From an uncultured Flavobacterium sp. (GTDB lineage: Bacteria > Bacteroidota > Bacteroidia > Flavobacteriales > Flavobacteriaceae): 23,435 bases of DNA. Location of the stretch: the NCBI RefSeq assembly GCF_946481155.1, contig NZ_CAMLMK010000042.1:1-23435 (forward strand). Direction: 5' to 3'. Positions 22,301-23,435 of the stretch are shown here, piece by piece (the first letter of the stretch is position 1; each line of letters opens with the position of its first letter). The notes beneath the pieces are model-generated. The model was not told where the DNA came from. It made no database searches and worked only from the letters and a program-made list of their open reading frames with translations. A program made the position numbers and the translations under genes.

Positions 22301-23435
22301 GTTACAATAGATCCGGTACCGGCAGCGCCTTCAGCTCCGACAGCAAGTGCTACGGTACAGCCAACCTGTACGATACCAACAGGAACCATAGAAGTGACCG
22401 CACCTCTTGGGGCTACTTTGGAATACAGTATTGATGGAATTACATATCAGGCAGGAACAAGTTTTGCAGGCCTGACGCCAAACACCTACAATGTAAGTGT
22501 TCGGGATACGGCTACAGGATGTATTTCCCCGGCAACGAGTGTTACAGTTAATCCTGCTCCGGGAACACCTTCAGCTGCTACAGCCAGTGTTACAGTTCAG
22601 CCGACATGTATTACAACAACGGGTACTATAGTGATTACTGCGCCGACAGGTGCTACTTTGGAATATTCCATTGACGGAATCACTTATCAGCCAGGAACAA
22701 CTTTTGCCGGATTGTCGTCAGGTACCTATGTAATAACGGTTCGCGATATGATAGCAGGCTGTGTATCTCCTTCAGTCTCGCTAACGGTTGATCCATTGCC
22801 GGCTAATCCTGCTGCGCCAACGGCAAGTGTTACGGTGCAGCCGACATGCTCGGTGCCAACGGGAACTATTATAGTTACTGCGCCGATAGGAGGTTCATTG
22901 GAATACAGTATTGACGGAACTATTTATCAAGCCACAACGTCTTTCGCAGGACTTACGCCGGGAACTTATGGTGTGACGGTAAGGGATAATGTGACCGGCT
23001 GTGTTTCTTCAGCAACTGTTTTAACTGTAGATGATGTGCCATCACCTGTTTCGGTTTCAATAAGTCAAGGGTGTATTGATAATAATTATACATTAACAGC
23101 GTTACCTTTTAATTCGGATTATACTTACGAATGGTTTAACTTTGGAGGAAGTTCCATTGGTTCGAACAATACAGTGGTCGTTACCGCTGCAGGAGTTTAT
23201 TCTGTCGAAGTGACTACTGCAGAAGGATGTATTACTACCGAGCCTGTAAGTGTAATCACTCCTTATTGTGAGATTCCGAAAGGGATTTCGCCTAACGGTG
23301 ATACCAGAAACGATAGTTTTGACATTGCGGGATTAAATGCTACGAATGTTGGAATTTTCAATCGCTATGGTGTTAAAGTATACTCCCACGGTTCGGGTTA
23401 CACCAACCAGTGGCACGGCCAGTCCGATGGCGGCC
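16340..23435 (+). CDS. Giant T9SS type B repeat protein (adhesin-like), C-terminus cut by the window edge
   Basis: The frame is open for 2365 codons from ATG at 16340 to the window edge; I read it line by line and found no stop. A signal peptide (1-22, ending ASIYAQ) is followed by an N-terminal Cys-containing region of about 390 residues with two beta-sandwich-like parts and an Ig-like segment (TYTWSPATGL). Three repeat blocks then run at about residues 415-961, 962-1357 and 1358-2234. After a final Ig-like segment comes PKGISPNGDTRNDSFDI...IFNRYGVKVYSHG, the start of the gliding-motility-associated CHU_C domain that serves as a type B T9SS sorting signal. Only about 20-40 residues should be missing. 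It is expected at the cell surface, in adhesion or gliding. Type B substrates are often followed by a PorP/SprF gene, which would lie beyond the window. Near-identical repeats make assembly collapse possible. Confidence 0.9.
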   Translation, partial: MIKKILVFIVCIFSLQASIYAQAPGTTPCSALQLYPYTSCGNTSGMQYAGHYQTEMGDGVMVTMTGTSAINPACTTDNETTQSVEWLMVTATTTSFTITNLTDYTGPGAATAETRDYVIYSGACGSLTQIACSADIPRNGTVNVTGLTAGQNYYIMVSQCAAAFSGYPTANAVATCITSTVPHVASNNNCAGAMVLANNVTYTVTNSDSTADGPSVCQDPPSGSVENNVWYQWCAPPTWTPGQTAFLNINNQICNSTQGLQLSIYDAATTCAQITGGTATSLVCQNPGATTNYNYTFTADPNQCYLIVLDGFAGTACTYSIQVSATASTCVTPPTVTATAVTPTICPSGSTVLNAACAGDCTGITYTWSPATGLSGTTGASVTASPAVTTTYTVTGTTPTCTASATVTVTVDPLPTVTLTSAAATTNQTLCINTAITNITYATGGGATGATVSGLPAGVTGTFAAGVFTISGTPTASGTFNYTVTTTGGCTPAATATGTIVVNSLSAITLTSAAATTNQTLCVNTAITNITYSVGGSATGATVSGLPAGVTGVYAAGVFTISGTPTATGTFNYTVTTSGGCAPAATASGTIIVNPLPTITLTSAAATTNQTLCSNTAITNITYSIGGGATGATVSGLPSGVTGTYAAGVFTISGTPTASGTFNYTVTTTGGCAPAATATGTITVTPLPTVTLTSAGGTTVQVVCINTAITDITYSIGGSATGATVSGLPAGVTGTFAAGVLTISGTPTVSGTFNYTVTTTGGCAPAATATGTITVSQLPTVTLTSAPATANQMICVNDAITDITYAIGGGATGATVTGLPPNVTWVYAAGVVTISGTAVVSGIYGYTVSATTGGCPGAATATGTITVNPGPTIVLTSAAATTNQTLCINTAITDITYSIGGGATGATVSGLPTGVTGVYGAGVFTISGTPTVSGTFNYTVSTVGGCLPPATLSGTITVTPLITPTFTAVAPICTGDSLSALPTTSNNGITGTWSPALNNTATTVYTFTPTAGQCATTTTLTITVNPNVTPTFTAVAPICSGDSLSALPTTSNNGITGTWSPALDNTTTTVYTFTPTAGQCATTTTLTITVTPNVVPTFTAVAPICSGGSLSALPTTSNNGITGTWSPALDNTTTTVYTFTPTAGQCATTVTLTITVNPNVTPTFTAVAPICSGDSLSALPTTSNNGITGTWSPALNNTTTTVYTFTPTAGQCATTVTLTITVNSNVTPTFTAVAPICSGDSLSALPTTSNNGIMGTWSPALDNTTTTVYTFTPTAGQCATTTTLTITVNPNVTPTFTAVAPICSGGSLSALPTTSNNGITGTWSPALDNTTTTVYTFTPTAGQCATTVTLTITVNPLPTAPTASVTTQPTCMMPTGTITITAPIGATFEYSVDGVTYQAGTVFSGLVPGTYNVTVRDTTTNCVSVATVLIINTAPGAPATPTASVTVQPTCTIPTGTIVVTAPTGATLEYSIDGVIFQTGTTFTGVAPGTYTVTVRDTGSGCSAAASVTVNPIPANPNAPTASATVQPTCITPTGTIVVTAPLGATLEYSIDGVTYQSSTTFTGLIPGTYNVTTTDTATGCVSSATAVTINPIPANPAAPTASVTVQPTCTIPTGTIVITAPTGASLEYSIDGVTYQSSATFAGVASGTYNVTVQDTATGCISAASSVTVNPIPANPSAPTASVTVQPTCTVTTGTIAITAPTGASLEYSIDGVTYQSSTTFTGVVSGTYNVTVHDTATGCISSATSVTVNPIPANPAAPTATVISPTTCASPTGSITITAPTGATLEYSIDGVTYQSGTAFSSLVPGTYMVSVRDTSTGCVSATSTFTVDPAPGAPVPPTASATFQPNCTTPTGTIVITAPLGATLEYSVDGITYQSSTTFTGLASGSYDVGVRDTATGCLSFLTTVVINPIPANPNAPTATVTVQPTCITPTGTIDITAPTGATLEYSIDGATYQAATVFSGLVSGTYNVTVRDTATGCVSSATSVTIDPVPAAPSAPTASATVQPTCTIPTGTIEVTAPLGATLEYSIDGITYQAGTSFAGLTPNTYNVSVRDTATGCISPATSVTVNPAPGTPSAATASVTVQPTCITTTGTIVITAPTGATLEYSIDGITYQPGTTFAGLSSGTYVITVRDMIAGCVSPSVSLTVDPLPANPAAPTASVTVQPTCSVPTGTIIVTAPIGGSLEYSIDGTIYQATTSFAGLTPGTYGVTVRDNVTGCVSSATVLTVDDVPSPVSVSISQGCIDNNYTLTALPFNSDYTYEWFNFGGSSIGSNNTVVVTAAGVYSVEVTTAEGCITTEPVSVITPYCEIPKGISPNGDTRNDSFDIAGLNATNVGIFNRYGVKVYSHGSGYTNQWHGQSDGG
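17582..19222 (+). repeat. Block A: six copies of a 91-residue (273-bp) Ig-like repeat
   Basis: The period is 273 bp, anchored on the ACTTTAAC-type start at 17591, 17864, 18137, 18410, 18683 and 18959 (the last interval has one extra codon). The core protein pattern is TLTSAAATTNQTLC, ITNITY, GATVSGLPAGVTG, AAGVFTISGTP, SGTFNYTVTTTGGC and GTI.V. Each copy has exactly two cysteines. Copy 5 is the most diverged. Confidence 0.92.
19223..20410 (+). repeat. Block B: six copies of a 66-residue (198-bp) Ig-like repeat
   Basis: The period is exactly 198 bp, anchored on TTTAC at 19235, 19433, 19631, 19829, 20027 and 20225. The core pattern is TPTFTAVAPICSG, SLSALPTTSNNGITGTWSPAL, TTVYTFTPTAGQCATT and LTITVNP. 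This is the most uniform block at both protein and DNA level. Each copy has two cysteines. Confidence 0.95.
20411..23041 (+). repeat. Block C: eleven copies of an 80-residue (240-bp) SprB-like repeat
   Basis: The conserved PTC cysteine codon falls at 20450, 20690, 20927, 21167, 21407, 21647, 21887, 22127, 22367, 22607 and 22847, that is every 240 bp except one 237-bp step. The core pattern is APTASVTVQPTC, PTGTI.ITAPTGATLEYSIDG, YQ.GTTF.GL.PGTYNVTVRDT, TGCVS and V.NP.PA. It is broadly similar to SprB-type repeats of Flavobacterium adhesins, though I cannot confirm the family. Each copy has two cysteines. Confidence 0.93.

Noticed and set aside
17582..23041. Repeat arrays as a CRISPR-like locus
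   Set aside because: Periods of 198-273 bp keep an open protein frame throughout, with no unique spacers; they are coding repeats.

Overview
The window looks like a chromosomal segment of a Flavobacterium-like member of the Bacteroidota. Four things support this: type IX secretion system (T9SS) C-terminal sorting domains of type A and type B; promoters matching the Bacteroidota consensus TTG-N18-20-TAnnTTTG; no Shine-Dalgarno-type leaders; and moderate GC content. No tRNA, rRNA, CRISPR array or replication origin was seen.

Layout. (1) 1-1020 is insertion-sequence debris: a 55-bp direct repeat, a piece resembling an IS1-family end, an IS1-family transposase interrupted by a stop codon, and a folded REP-like element ending in a T-run. 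(2) 1100-2671 (+) holds four small genes: a membrane protein, a VOC/glyoxalase-fold protein, a DUF805 membrane protein and a TM2-domain protein, closed by a terminator. (3) 2877-11922 (-) is a tandem triplet of large secreted zinc metalloproteases (reprolysin-like, type A sorting domain). Each has its own hairpin terminator and its own -7 box. (4) 12088-14330 (+) is ribF (FMN/FAD synthesis) followed almost directly by an HTTM-domain (gamma-carboxylase-like) membrane protein. (5) 14511-14981 (+) is an unknown membrane protein, converging with lpxH (lipid A synthesis) at 14991-15749 (-). (6) 16025-23435 (+) is a small secreted protein followed 12 nt later by a giant secreted repeat protein that runs off the window. 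It is open for 2365 codons and has three successive blocks of Ig-like repeats (6 x 91 aa, 6 x 66 aa, 11 x 80 aa) and the start of a type B (CHU_C) sorting domain.

How it fits together. Most of the coding capacity goes to proteins exported through the T9SS: three paralogous proteases and one very large adhesin-like protein. The housekeeping genes (ribF, lpxH) are ordinary. The parts most worth a second look are the small secreted protein plus giant repeat protein pair, the two cysteines in every one of its 23 repeats, and the protease triplet with signs of gene conversion, module swapping and a conserved lone prodomain cysteine. Domain names come from recognising the sequence by eye; no database search was run.
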